From contig JAXMOE010000007.1 in assembly GCA_034670025.1 (NCBI GenBank), positions 30,473-94,472 of the forward strand: a DNA stretch of 64,000 nucleotides. The letters run 5' to 3'. The DNA is from PGYR01 sp034670025. Lineage in GTDB: Bacteria > Bacteroidota > Ignavibacteria > Kapaibacteriales > UBA2268. Shown piece by piece: positions 43,103-52,282 of this stretch (the stretch's first letter is position 1; every line of letters starts with the position of its first letter). Position numbers and translations under genes: made by a program. Under the pieces are notes generated by a model. The model worked only from the letters and a program-made list of their open reading frames with translations. It ran no database searches and had not been told where the DNA came from.

Positions 43103-43821
43103 ATGAGAAAAATAGCATTACTATTCACTATCGCAATGGCATCGATCATAGCTGGGTGCACCCCAAATATTACTCTCCAAACACACAGAATGTACCATTG
43201 ATTTCAGAAGAAGATGAATCGAGCTTGACAATAGAAGGGAACGGAAACCAAGCAGGAATCCAAGCGGCTTACGGAATTAGCAATAACATAGCAGTGAAAG
43301 GAGAAGGTGGATTGTTTTTTCCTGCTGACCAAGACAATGGCAATGGCGGATCGGGTCAATTTATAGATTTTGGACTTGGCTACATCAACAAGGTGTCTGA
43401 CAATTGGGTCTTTGAAACTTATGGTATTGTAGGTTTTGGCTCTATGGAAAACCACTTACCTTCAACTATAGTTGACAATCCGAACACAGAAGGAGATATA
43501 TCAGCATCGCTTCTCAGAGTTGGTGTACAGCCAAACTTTGGTTATAAATCCGAGCTTTTTGATGCCGCCATTTCATCTCGAATAGTAAACATTAGTTATA
43601 GTGGGATTGAAGGTGACTTGATGTTTGATGGAGAAAACCAGGTTAGGTATTTGGAAGACAATAGCTCCAATCTGATGATAGAACCGGCTTTAACTCTCAG
43701 AGCAGGAGTAGAAAATTACAAATTGCAACTTCAAGTTGGTTATAGTATGAATGTGAGTAATTCGGACTTCAGACAAGATAATGGCTTTTTAACATTAGGA
43801 CTTAACGTAAATATAAAATAA
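43103..43821 (+). pseudogene. Lipoprotein with beta-barrel-like body, broken by a one-base frameshift
   Basis: The ATG at 43103 opens a lipoprotein signal (MRKIALLFTIAMASIIAGCT) that stops early at HRMYH. The next frame continues KYYSPNTQNVPLISEEDESS to 43821. One extra A in the CCCCAAAT stretch near 43160 would join them as …AGCTPKYYSPNTQ, so the gene is a single lipoprotein of about 239 residues with an indel (real or an assembly error). The body has alternating aromatic and Gly strands (GYINKVSDNWVFETYGIVGF; KLQLQVGYSMNVSNSDF) as in small outer-membrane barrels. Function unknown. Confidence 0.65.
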
Positions 43822-43830
43822 GGAGTATAG

Positions 43831-44127
43831 ATGTACAAAGATTTAATAAGCTATGAATTAGCTGAAAATATAAGTGAAGAAAAGCTGCGCGAAGTTGCTC
43901 GGGGTATCGTTAACAGCTGGATGAAAAAATTACCTGGGTTCATTAGCTGGGAAATAAACAAAACGGCAGACAACAAGTACACTGATATTGTTTGTTGGGA
44001 AAACCAAGAGTCAGCTAAAAATGCTGAAAACGAAATGGCAAACATACCCAATGCTGCAGAGTGGTATGGTTGTTATAAACAAGGCACAATCAGTAGTATT
44101 GGTCTGCATTCGGTTGCACTGTTTTAG
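43831..44127 (+). CDS. Dimeric alpha/beta-barrel (ABM-like) protein
   Basis: 98 residues with the layout of antibiotic-biosynthesis-monooxygenase-like ferredoxin-fold proteins: beta strand LISYELAENIS, helix EEKLREVARGIVNSWMKK, LPGFISWEINKTADNKYTDI, VCWENQESAKNAENEM. It starts 9 bp after the preceding lipoprotein gene (GGAG ribosome site), so the two are probably one unit. Reaction unknown. Confidence 0.72.
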   Translation: MYKDLISYELAENISEEKLREVARGIVNSWMKKLPGFISWEINKTADNKYTDIVCWENQESAKNAENEMANIPNAAEWYGCYKQGTISSIGLHSVALF

Positions 44128-44337
44128 ATTATGCTTGATTAGTAGGCACTACCGTCATTTGAGTTAGAACTTATTGCTACCTGTGCTGAGCGTAGCCAGG
44201 GTAATAGGCTTAAGAAGAGCACTAAGTTTTGTGTCGCTTAGTTTCTTCGTATCACAACCTCTGGAAGTATTTCCAGCTTGAAATATATACCTTATCAACC
44301 AAATAATTCTAATTACTCACCACCACCTAATCCACTT

Positions 44338-44353
44338 TGGCACAAACCTTGAT
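44338..44353 (+). promoter_or_regulatory. Candidate sigma-54 promoter before the dockerin-like T9SS gene
   Basis: TGGCACAAACCTTGAT has the -24 GG and -12 TTG elements with the fixed N5 spacing of RpoN promoters (TGGCAC-N5-TTGC). Transcription would begin at about 44364, touching the ATG at 44365, so either the message is nearly leaderless or translation starts at the ATG at 44380. The similar site before fliP supports it. Confidence 0.5.
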
Positions 44354-44364
44354 AGCAATTAGGT

Positions 44365-45783
44365 ATGAAAACTATAATTATGAGCATGATAGTAGCTTTT
44401 CTATTTGCTTCTGAAGCTTCATCGCAAACTATGCGAATAGAGCGTACGGATGTGGATAGTGCACGCTACGGACACGTTACAGCCAACTTTAAGTTCGGCA
44501 TAGACATCTACGTAGATGAGCTGGATAATGTCAATAGTGCATCGTTCCAATTGAAGTGGAACTTTGGTAATCACGTACACTTTTCTGGCTATCAAATTGG
44601 GGATTTTGGCGATAATGGTACAGTTTTTATCACCAATCCTATCAAAATAGATGGCACTGATGAAAAATATATGAATGTCGGGATATTTTCTGGTACAACC
44701 GTTGGCGAAAATGAATTTGACAGCCCTAAGCTGCTCCATTTGGAGTTTGCTGTGTCGAGTGATATTCCCAATAGAGAGCAATTGGTGTTCTCATTTGTCA
44801 ATTTCTTCGCTACTGCTTTTGTGGATAGCAGCCAGACGAATGTGGAAATAACTGCCGAGCAATTGGAGCTGGATATACACAGCTTTATCAATGTGTGGCC
44901 GGGCGATAGCAATAACGACGGCTTAGTTGACACTCGTGACTATAACCAAATTGGGCTGTACTTCGAGGGCAACTCAATTCAAAATGGTGGCAAGAGCTTC
45001 AAACGCACGGATGCTACAATTATGTGGACTGGGCAACAGGTTCTGGTTTGGGACAATGCCGATGCGACTTTCGCTGATTGCGATGGAGATGGAGTAATCA
45101 CTGTGGCAGACGGTATGGTGGTGTTCCACAATGATAGCAAAATCCACGAAGAAGGTACTGGACTGATGGGCGAAGTAGCCGAGTCAGGACTAACCAAAGA
45201 AATAGATGAATCGAAATACAATAAGATACCAGTGTATTCCCACGTAACAGATGAGTACAGGGCTACTACGGGTAAGGTTACGCTAACAGATGACTTAAAC
45301 ATAGCACACATAATACCTGGTGATTTGTTCCAAGGGACGGATGCGAGAGTGCTAAAGCAAGTTAAAGCAAACACTGTAGAAATGACTATTGGTAGCTTCG
45401 ACAAGGAGTTTGCTATCGATAAACCAGGAGTTATAGCATATTTATTGGTTGACAAAAACAGCTCAACTGATGATTTGGTAATGCTCAATGATCAAGTGAG
45501 TTTGGGGGCAGACAATCGCTTCCGTTCACACGGTATAACAACTAACATTGCTGCAAATGAAAACGATGGAACCGTAGTAATTTACAATAATGGCGAACTG
45601 AATATTAACTCTGAAACGAATATTAAGACGATTTCACTTTATGATATCAATGGTAGAATGCTGTTAGACCGCACTACAAATTCAACAAGTGTAACGCTAA
45701 ACTACGAGCTAAAATCAGGAATTTATTTCTTGAAAATAGCCAATGAAAGTGTGTCAGTAAAAACTATTAGCATAGTAAAATAG
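44365..45783 (+). CDS. T9SS-secreted protein with cohesin-like and dockerin-like parts
   Basis: 472 residues. Signal peptide MKTIIMSMIVAFLFASEASS. Residues 30-175 resemble a cohesin-type beta sandwich (FGIDIYVDELDNVNSASFQL, LLHLEFAVSSDIPNREQLVF). At about 187-245 there are two EF-hand-like calcium loops typical of type I dockerins: PGDSNNDGLVDTRDYNQIGL and ADCDGDGVITVADGMVVFHN. The C-terminal type A sorting domain reads NIKTISLYDINGRMLLDRTT … SGIYFLKIANESVSVKTISIVK. Probably a surface scaffold or adhesin. A sigma-54-like promoter and a strong terminator bracket it. Confidence 0.82.
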   Translation: MKTIIMSMIVAFLFASEASSQTMRIERTDVDSARYGHVTANFKFGIDIYVDELDNVNSASFQLKWNFGNHVHFSGYQIGDFGDNGTVFITNPIKIDGTDEKYMNVGIFSGTTVGENEFDSPKLLHLEFAVSSDIPNREQLVFSFVNFFATAFVDSSQTNVEITAEQLELDIHSFINVWPGDSNNDGLVDTRDYNQIGLYFEGNSIQNGGKSFKRTDATIMWTGQQVLVWDNADATFADCDGDGVITVADGMVVFHNDSKIHEEGTGLMGEVAESGLTKEIDESKYNKIPVYSHVTDEYRATTGKVTLTDDLNIAHIIPGDLFQGTDARVLKQVKANTVEMTIGSFDKEFAIDKPGVIAYLLVDKNSSTDDLVMLNDQVSLGADNRFRSHGITTNIAANENDGTVVIYNNGELNINSETNIKTISLYDINGRMLLDRTTNSTSVTLNYELKSGIYFLKIANESVSVKTISIVK

Positions 45784-45841
45784 AAAAATATTGTTCGACA
45801 AAAACCGCAATCCTATTGTTGGTTTATAGATAATACCGAGA

Positions 45842-45868
45842 AAGCCCCATTAGTTGGGGCTTTTTTTT
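45842..45868 (+). terminator. Rho-independent terminator
   Basis: AAGCCCC / GGGGCTT stem with a 7-nt loop and eight T, 59 bp after the dockerin-like gene. Confidence 0.88.
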
Positions 45869-45923
45869 GTGTTTTAGCTGGCTTAACACCGCAGGAGGGA
45901 AACGCTACCGAAGTCATTTTTAA

Positions 45924-46014
45924 AACTCCGTAGGAGTTAAATGTTAGTAGGTTAGTTCTTTTCATCCACCTCCGAATTTTGCTTTTAGAAAAATCCACCT
46001 CCGCCAGCGGAGGA
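45924..46014. repeat. Two interspersed repeats in the 45784-46136 gap
   Basis: 45924-45950 is the complement of the CTACTAAYATTTAACTCC repeat seen three times at 59688-59815, with the palindrome ACTCCGTAGGAGT. 45963-46014 is the GGAGGTGGA repeat that matches 1628-1680. No gene is supported in this gap: the minus-strand frame with PPLAEVDFSKSKIRRW is only the repeat being translated. Confidence 0.65.
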
Positions 46015-46136
46015 CATGAAAGCAGGTTTTCTTTATAATACATGAGACGTTTTTGCTGTTCATGTGTCTATATAGATAGACAGTTAAACAAAAATGAAAA
46101 ATGTCTATTTATTTTTAGATTATTTTGGAGATTGAA

Positions 46137-48815
46137 ATGTCTAAGTTACTATTGGTTTTTATTTTTTTAGTTAGTATTTCATCTCTCCATAGTTCTAAGC
46201 CTTATTGCTCATTCCACATAGATGAAAAAACAGAAGTTCATTTCCAAGGGAAATGTCTTATTAATATTGAAGAAGATAGTCACAAAAAAGATGAAGGATA
46301 TATATTAACAGACATTTTTAAATATGAGGACGGTAGAAAGGTATTTAGTTTTGATTGTTATGGTGATAGACTACAAATAAGAGATACTAATGATAACATA
46401 GTCTTTGAACACATCTATTTTAAAGACTATAGCAAGATGTTAAATCATACAATTATGTTGCCTTTTTATGATAAAGAAGTAGTTTATTATGGTATTTCAC
46501 AAAGAGTTGATACCAATCATAAAGATTTTAGAATATTTTCGAATTCAAGGCTTTTATTTTTCAAAGTAGATTATAGCAATGATAAAATAGAAGCTAAATA
46601 CGATGAAACTATTATAAATAATGACATTGCATATAATTTTTTAACGGCTACACTTAGTGAAAACGGAAATAGCTATCATATAGCATCTTTTACTTATGAT
46701 CCAGTTGTTTTTTTTTCTATGGAACTTTTTTCTGATGGTAGCGATACTTTTAAACGGCATGTCGAAAATTTTGATCCTGATTTTGATGAAAATGATCCCT
46801 TTTTTTATTATCCATACCCTAATCTTCCTGGATGGGATATGAGATTCTCTCCGCAAGGAGATAGACTAATCTATAATTATTATGATAGCTTATTTGTTTT
46901 TTGCAGTATTGACAACAACACTGGAGAATATAGTTTAGACTTTAAAGTTGATTTTGGAAAAGAGACAGGGTATTATATACGAGGAACACTAGAATTCTCA
47001 CAAGATGGAACGAAGTTGTATGCCCATAGCTCAAACGATAGGCATGTAATACATCAGTTTGAGTTAGATGACTATACTAAAGAAGGAATATTAAATTCTA
47101 GAACTGAGATTTGGAGCACGGAATCAGACTGTGAAGATTGTCTTTTTAAGAAGTTTCAATTAGCACCAAATAACCGAATATACGTTAGTTATCATCACAA
47201 CTATACTGGTAAACAAGATAGTACATTTCTTGGTGTGATAGAATGTCCAAATAGTAAAGGAATATCAGCAAATTATAAACATCTTAGTGTTTTTGTTAGC
47301 CCATATAAAATTGACGTTCCCTTACTACATAATATACCAACTAACTTTTTAAAAACACCTCAAGAACCGACTGAAATTATTATTGAGAAAGAATTAGAAC
47401 TTTGTCAAAATTCTGAAGCAAAAATTGAAGGTGCTGATGTGCAATGCGGAGAACACAAATGGAAAACTCCTTTAAACGATGAATGGGTTTATTCAAAAGA
47501 TTTATATTTCGAGGGGATAACTAAAGAAGATGAAGGGGTTTATTATTATAGTTTTCAAGATTGTAATCAATTGTTTTATGACACTATAGAAGTAAAGTTG
47601 CTTGATGAAATAAATCCGTACATAATATTTATTAATGAATCGGATTATTGTGATTCAAATAAAATAGAATTATTCTTTACAGCCGATAAGAAATACAATT
47701 CATATACTTGGTATTATACTGAAACTGGTTCTAACTCGAAATCTATTATTTCAACGGATGATACTATTTCAGTTGGAAGAAGTGGAAAATTAGAACTTGT
47801 TGTTCTTTCTGAATCAGGTTGTGAAGGTGTAGCTGAATACAATATTGACTCATCAGCATATGAGTATAAGATAATAGAATCAGAAATGGAAGTTAAATTC
47901 TGTCCAAGTGATGAAGTGTATTACACAATAAAACCTTCAATTAGTTTTAATAATGGTTTAAGGATAGATAGTGTTAAATTTAAGGAAGGTAATAATATAT
48001 CAATTTTAAATATCAAAGATTTAGTTGGTGATTATCCTGATGGAAATTTGAATAAAAATACTATTGTAGATATAAATTCAAACAAGAAACTATCATTCAG
48101 AGATACAATAATATACTATATTTATTCTGATTGCTATTACAACATTGAAGTACCAATCTTAGTTAATAAAAATACAAATAGTGCAGAAATCGAAATACCA
48201 CAGTTAAAGGGAATTATTGGTGAAAGAAATTTTGAAATTCCCATATACTTAAATACTTTTTGTGAAATTGATGAACCATTTACCTTTGAAGCAACTCTAT
48301 ACTTTTCTAAATTTAAATACCATATTAGTGAGATTAAGGGATTGAATGTAGAGCAAAAATGGCAAGATTCAACAAATCAGTATGTGAGATTTAGGTTTGA
48401 CCTAAATAAAATTGAAAAAGGAAAATCTAAAATTGGAAGTCTTATCGGTACTCTATTACTAACTAAAATAGACTCGACTAATATTAGTATTTTAGAACCT
48501 GTGTCTAATTTTGATGTAGAATTAATTGATGGTTCTTTAGTGACCGATGATATTTGTGCTCAAGAATTTCGTCAAGTAAATATAATAAGTGATGTGGAAA
48601 TAAGCTACAAGGTAGATGGCAGGATTTTAGAAATTGATCCTCACAACAGTGATATAAAGTATTTAAAAATATCAATTAAAGATTATATTGGTAAGACAAT
48701 AATAGAAAACCAAGGAGTCACAATAATTAGTCTGTCGGAACTATCTACGGGAGTTTATTTCTTAAGAATTCAAAGCGAATTTTATACTAAATCATATAAA
48801 TTGCTTATTGAATAG
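46137..48815 (+). CDS. Large T9SS-secreted protein of unknown function
   Basis: 892 residues from the ATG at 46137, preceded by GGAG; the earlier TTG is less likely. Signal peptide MSKLLLVFIFLVSISSLHSS. The first about 400 residues look like a WD/PQQ-type propeller (AYNFLTATLSENGNSYHIAS, GWDMRFSPQGDRLIYNYYDS, GTLEFSQDGTKLYAHSSNDR), the plan also seen in the protein at 4690. Ig-like modules follow (CQNSEAKIEGADVQCGEHKW; SGKLELVVLSESGCEGVAEY), a cohesin-like stretch (IGERNFEIPIYLNTFCEIDE) and a type A sorting domain (YLKISIKDYIGKTIIENQGV … TGVYFLRIQSEFYTKSYKLLIE). Confidence 0.8.
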   Translation: MSKLLLVFIFLVSISSLHSSKPYCSFHIDEKTEVHFQGKCLINIEEDSHKKDEGYILTDIFKYEDGRKVFSFDCYGDRLQIRDTNDNIVFEHIYFKDYSKMLNHTIMLPFYDKEVVYYGISQRVDTNHKDFRIFSNSRLLFFKVDYSNDKIEAKYDETIINNDIAYNFLTATLSENGNSYHIASFTYDPVVFFSMELFSDGSDTFKRHVENFDPDFDENDPFFYYPYPNLPGWDMRFSPQGDRLIYNYYDSLFVFCSIDNNTGEYSLDFKVDFGKETGYYIRGTLEFSQDGTKLYAHSSNDRHVIHQFELDDYTKEGILNSRTEIWSTESDCEDCLFKKFQLAPNNRIYVSYHHNYTGKQDSTFLGVIECPNSKGISANYKHLSVFVSPYKIDVPLLHNIPTNFLKTPQEPTEIIIEKELELCQNSEAKIEGADVQCGEHKWKTPLNDEWVYSKDLYFEGITKEDEGVYYYSFQDCNQLFYDTIEVKLLDEINPYIIFINESDYCDSNKIELFFTADKKYNSYTWYYTETGSNSKSIISTDDTISVGRSGKLELVVLSESGCEGVAEYNIDSSAYEYKIIESEMEVKFCPSDEVYYTIKPSISFNNGLRIDSVKFKEGNNISILNIKDLVGDYPDGNLNKNTIVDINSNKKLSFRDTIIYYIYSDCYYNIEVPILVNKNTNSAEIEIPQLKGIIGERNFEIPIYLNTFCEIDEPFTFEATLYFSKFKYHISEIKGLNVEQKWQDSTNQYVRFRFDLNKIEKGKSKIGSLIGTLLLTKIDSTNISILEPVSNFDVELIDGSLVTDDICAQEFRQVNIISDVEISYKVDGRILEIDPHNSDIKYLKISIKDYIGKTIIENQGVTIISLSELSTGVYFLRIQSEFYTKSYKLLIE

Positions 48816-49082
48816 ATATTTATAGTATTTTAATCTACTAGTGATTAGGAAATAATAATTCTTATCATTTGAAGGAGTATGCCTTTTATTGAGCATGGTC
48901 TAGCCAATCTAAATTTGCCAAAAAGTGAGTTTAAGGCATCAATTTTTAAAATTCATCTCGACTTCCCTTGTTGCACTTTACCACCCACAACAATACCAAT
49001 AAAAACCAATAGCAATCCAAAATGAAAACTATTGTTCAATAACAGCCAATTCTATTCATACAGTTTATAACATATCCTCCAT

Positions 49083-49108
49083 AAGCTCCTGTTAGTGGGG
49101 CTTTTCTT
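49083..49108 (+). terminator. Terminator upstream of the fliP promoter
   Basis: AAGCTCC / GGGGCTT stem (one T-G pair), 7-nt loop, then TTTCTTATTTT. It insulates the flagellar unit from upstream reading. The rest of the 48816-49165 gap holds no gene that I can support. Confidence 0.65.
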
Positions 49109-49112
49109 ATTT

Positions 49113-49128
49113 TGGCACAAGTGTTGTA
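49113..49128 (+). promoter_or_regulatory. Candidate sigma-54 promoter of the fliP-flhB unit
   Basis: TGGCACAAGTGTTGTA matches TGGCAC-N5-TTG with the GG at about -24. Transcription would begin near 49139, leaving a 27-nt leader with AGG before the fliP ATG. RpoN control of mid-stage flagellar genes is common in other phyla. Confidence 0.55.
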
Positions 49129-49165
49129 ACCATAGTAGCACAACTAATGGAATCTAATATTCAGG

Positions 49166-49945
49166 ATGAACTATTTTTTTCGTAACATACTTGCTACTTT
49201 AGCTATTCTGTTTGTCATCACTTTGGCAGCGGAGAAAGCACAAGCACAGCAATCACCACAGGGCATATCGCTACCGAAGTTATCGGTCAGCGTAGATGAT
49301 ACCAATGAGAAAAGCGATATAGTGCTTACGCTCCAGATATTGGGTGTGATTACTATACTGTCTCTGGCGCCATCTATTTTGATTATGATGACCTGCTTTA
49401 CTCGGATAATAGTCGTGTTCAGCTTTCTGAAGCAAGCTCTGGGTACTCACTCCCAACCTCCCAATCAGCTACTTACTGGGTTGGCGCTGTTCCTCACTTT
49501 TTTTGTTATGCAGCCCGTCCTTGACCAAGCTAATGAAAATGGAATACAGCCGTATCTGAACGACCAGATAACACAAGACGAGGCGTTGGACGCTGTTATT
49601 CTCCCATTCCGTGAGTTTATGCTAAAGCACACAAGAGAAGACGATCTGGGGCTATTCATAAGACTAAGTGGCGAAGACAAGCCGAATGATATATCCGAAG
49701 TTTCGACTTGGACGGTAATTCCAGCATTTGCTATTAGCGAACTAAAGACAGCATTCCAGATTGGGTTTCTGCTCTTTGTGCCGTTCCTCGTTCTGGATAT
49801 GATTATAGCCAGTATATTGATGTCATTAGGTATGTTCCTCTTGCCACCACAGCTAATATCATTGCCGATTAAGATTCTGCTGTTTATATTAGTCGATGGT
49901 TGGAACTTGATAATAGATTCACTTATGAAAAGTATTTTACAATAG
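49166..49945 (+). CDS. fliP: FliP, flagellar export gate protein
   Basis: 259 residues. Cleaved signal peptide (LATLAILFVITLAAEKAQAQ), then helices with the family signatures LAPSILIMMTCFTRIIVVFS, FLKQALGTHSQPPNQLLTGL, ALFLTFFVMQPV, and FLVLDMIIASILMSLGMFLL before PPQLISLPIKILLFILVDGW. Five copies form the core of the inner-membrane export gate with FliQ and FliR. First gene of a four-gene unit. Confidence 0.96.
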   Translation: MNYFFRNILATLAILFVITLAAEKAQAQQSPQGISLPKLSVSVDDTNEKSDIVLTLQILGVITILSLAPSILIMMTCFTRIIVVFSFLKQALGTHSQPPNQLLTGLALFLTFFVMQPVLDQANENGIQPYLNDQITQDEALDAVILPFREFMLKHTREDDLGLFIRLSGEDKPNDISEVSTWTVIPAFAISELKTAFQIGFLLFVPFLVLDMIIASILMSLGMFLLPPQLISLPIKILLFILVDGWNLIIDSLMKSILQ

Positions 49946-49980
49946 ATTTTAGAAATTAATTTAAAAAATAGGTTAGAAAA

Positions 49981-50250
49981 ATGACTGACCAAATGGTAAC
50001 AGAAATAGCAGGAAAGGCATTCTATTATATTATGATAGTGTGCGGGCCAATACTATTAGTATCGTTAATAGTGGGGCTTACTATCTCTATATTCCAAGCA
50101 GCAACTTCTATTTCGGAGCAAACACTTACGTTCGTACCGAAAGTAGTGACTGTGTTCTTGGTAACTATATTGCTATTTCCATTTATGATATCAAGTATGA
50201 AGACTTTCACACTCGAAATGTTTTCGCTGATTCAGCAGATGAGTCCTTAG
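49981..50250 (+). CDS. fliQ: FliQ, flagellar export gate protein
   Basis: 89 residues, two membrane helices, the standard FliQ: FYYIMIVCGPILLVSLIVGL, TISIFQAATSISEQTLTFVP, KVVTVFLVTILLFPFM. Sits 35 bp after fliP and 19 bp before fliR. Confidence 0.95.
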   Translation: MTDQMVTEIAGKAFYYIMIVCGPILLVSLIVGLTISIFQAATSISEQTLTFVPKVVTVFLVTILLFPFMISSMKTFTLEMFSLIQQMSP

Positions 50251-50269
50251 TAATAGGTAGGAAACAACT

Positions 50270-51070
50270 ATGCTCGACTCACTCTCACTCTTTTATTTAG
50301 AAGGCAAATTTGTCATAGGACTATTGATATTAGTTCGTGTGAGTGGTCTTTTTGCGTCTGGTCCTTTCTTCAAAACTTCCGCTATTCTCCCTCAAGTTAA
50401 GATATTCCTTACCATATTCGTAACCATTATGATTACGGCTGCCTTTTGGAAGGAACAACCCGATATTAATTTAGATGTAATGAGCTTAGTTTTGCTCGTC
50501 ATCAAAGAGTTTTTGGTTGGGCTCATCTTAGGGTTCACAGCGAATATTCCGTTCGTGGCGGCTCGCTTTGCTGGTGGTATAATCGATATGGAAATGGGCT
50601 ACCAAACGGGAGCAATGTTCGACCGAGAAGCAAGCACCCCCACACTAATTGGGGAGTTCAACGAACTGATAGCGCTAATGTTATTCCTAATAATGAATGG
50701 GCATCACTACTTGGTGGAAGGTATTTACTACAGCTTCAAGGTGCTGCCACTCGACTCTATGGTTTTCACTGGCAAGACTTTCGAGATGTTAGGAGATATG
50801 GCAATATCAATATTTATACTTGCGATTAAGTTCGCATCGCCGCTGCTGATTGCTCTTTTCCTGACTAATCTGGGGCTTGCACTACTAGCAAGGGTAGCTC
50901 CGCAGACGAATGTATTTATCCTTAGTTTCCAGATGAAAGTAATGATTGGGCTGATTATGCTTACGGTGTCGTTGCCTGCATTTGTTATGATTAGCAAGGA
51001 GGCACTGGCAACTATGCAAGGCGATTTTTTGAAAATGCTGATGACGTTGAATCCTACGAGGGTGTTGTAG
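50270..51070 (+). CDS. fliR: FliR, flagellar export gate protein
   Basis: 266 residues with six membrane helices. Signatures: LILVRVSGLFASGPFF, IKEFLVGLILGFTANIPFVA, ARFAGGIIDMEMGYQTGAMF, IKFASPLLIALFLTNLGLAL, LARVAPQTNVFILSFQMKVM. One copy closes the FliP5Q4R1 gate. Its stop codon is adjacent to the flhB start (1-2 bp apart). Confidence 0.95.
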   Translation: MLDSLSLFYLEGKFVIGLLILVRVSGLFASGPFFKTSAILPQVKIFLTIFVTIMITAAFWKEQPDINLDVMSLVLLVIKEFLVGLILGFTANIPFVAARFAGGIIDMEMGYQTGAMFDREASTPTLIGEFNELIALMLFLIMNGHHYLVEGIYYSFKVLPLDSMVFTGKTFEMLGDMAISIFILAIKFASPLLIALFLTNLGLALLARVAPQTNVFILSFQMKVMIGLIMLTVSLPAFVMISKEALATMQGDFLKMLMTLNPTRVL

Positions 51071-51071
51071 A

Positions 51072-52157
51072 ATGGCTGAGAACAAAGAAGGGCAAGAAAA
51101 GACCGAGGCCGCAACCCCCAAGCGGCTCAGGGAAGCAAAAGAGAAAGGGCAAGTATCAAAAAGTACAGATATCACTACATCTGTAGTCTTGCTTATTGGT
51201 GGTATGTCGGTGTTCATATTTGGTAGTAGTATCTATGGGCGGTTGGCTAAGTTTTTCGACTACTCTTTCCGTAATGCTTGGTCTATCGACATTAATGAAG
51301 AGAACATACTGAAGCTCTACCCTGAACTAATTGGCTTTATTGCCTCGCTTATTTTACCACTTATGCTACTGTTTACATTTCTAATTTTAGTAGCCGAAAT
51401 CAGCCAAGTGGGACTAACTATTGCCACAAAAAAATGGACAGACCCCGAGACCTACAAAAAGCTCTTCAAAATTGGTGCTGGTTTGAAAAAGATATTCGCC
51501 AGTCCTCAATCATTTTTTGAGTTACTAAAATCCATAGCAAAAGTGATACTGCTCGGAGCAGTTATTATCTGGATAGTTAATGACAACTTGGAAGCAATAG
51601 TGTCAGTACCACTTCAAAATTACCTATCTGTTCTAATACTTATGGGTGAGCTTAGTTTCAAGATTGTTCTTGCTGTTGGATTGGTCTATATTCTTATAGC
51701 TGTGAGCGATTTGATTTTCCAAAAGTGGAAACACAAGGAAGATATGAAGATGACCAAACAGGAGCTGAAAGACGAGACCAAGCAGACCGATGGTGACCCT
51801 CACATGAAAGGTAAGATGAAAGGTCTAATACGTTCGCGATTCAGAAAAATGATGGTGCAGAACGTAGGCGAGGCAGACGTAGTGGTAACCAATCCAACTC
51901 ACTTTGCAGTAGCACTCAAATACTCCAACAACAACATGGGTGCTCCAAGAGTAGTAGCCAAAGGGGCGGATTTCCTCGCCGCAAGAATAAGAGAAGAAGC
52001 ACGCAAGAATAATGTAGAAATAGTGGAAGATCCTCCACTTGCACGGACGCTATTCTACAACGTGGAAGTGGATATGGAAATACCTGAAAATCTGTACAAA
52101 GCAGTGGCGCAATTGCTTGCTTATGTGTTTTCACTAAAAGGCAAAAATGTTAGCTAA
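51072..52157 (+). CDS. flhB: FlhB, flagellar export switch protein
   Basis: 361 residues. Starts with the typical charged EGQEKTEAATPKRLREAKEK, has four membrane helices and the cytoplasmic autocleavage site NPTH in VVVTNPTHFAVALKYSNN (about residue 275), where self-cleavage switches export from rod/hook to filament subunits. The PxxxP region (EIVEDPPLARTLFYNVEVDM) is also present. No flhA follows; flhA lies at the left end of the window. Confidence 0.96.
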   Translation: MAENKEGQEKTEAATPKRLREAKEKGQVSKSTDITTSVVLLIGGMSVFIFGSSIYGRLAKFFDYSFRNAWSIDINEENILKLYPELIGFIASLILPLMLLFTFLILVAEISQVGLTIATKKWTDPETYKKLFKIGAGLKKIFASPQSFFELLKSIAKVILLGAVIIWIVNDNLEAIVSVPLQNYLSVLILMGELSFKIVLAVGLVYILIAVSDLIFQKWKHKEDMKMTKQELKDETKQTDGDPHMKGKMKGLIRSRFRKMMVQNVGEADVVVTNPTHFAVALKYSNNNMGAPRVVAKGADFLAARIREEARKNNVEIVEDPPLARTLFYNVEVDMEIPENLYKAVAQLLAYVFSLKGKNVS

Positions 52158-52282
52158 ACGTCTCTCCAATTAGACTAATTTCGATTATTTAAAATAAACT
52201 CATACTTAACTCGTTTATATAAACAGAGGATGATGAAATATAGATAAGATAATAGTTTAATATAATTGATAGGAGAAATATC

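Noticed and set aside
43007..43201. Separate small gene upstream of the 43.1-kb lipoprotein
   Set aside because: Its last third is the lipoprotein signal of the frameshifted gene; the first third crosses the CTTGACA inverted repeat and has no protein-like character.
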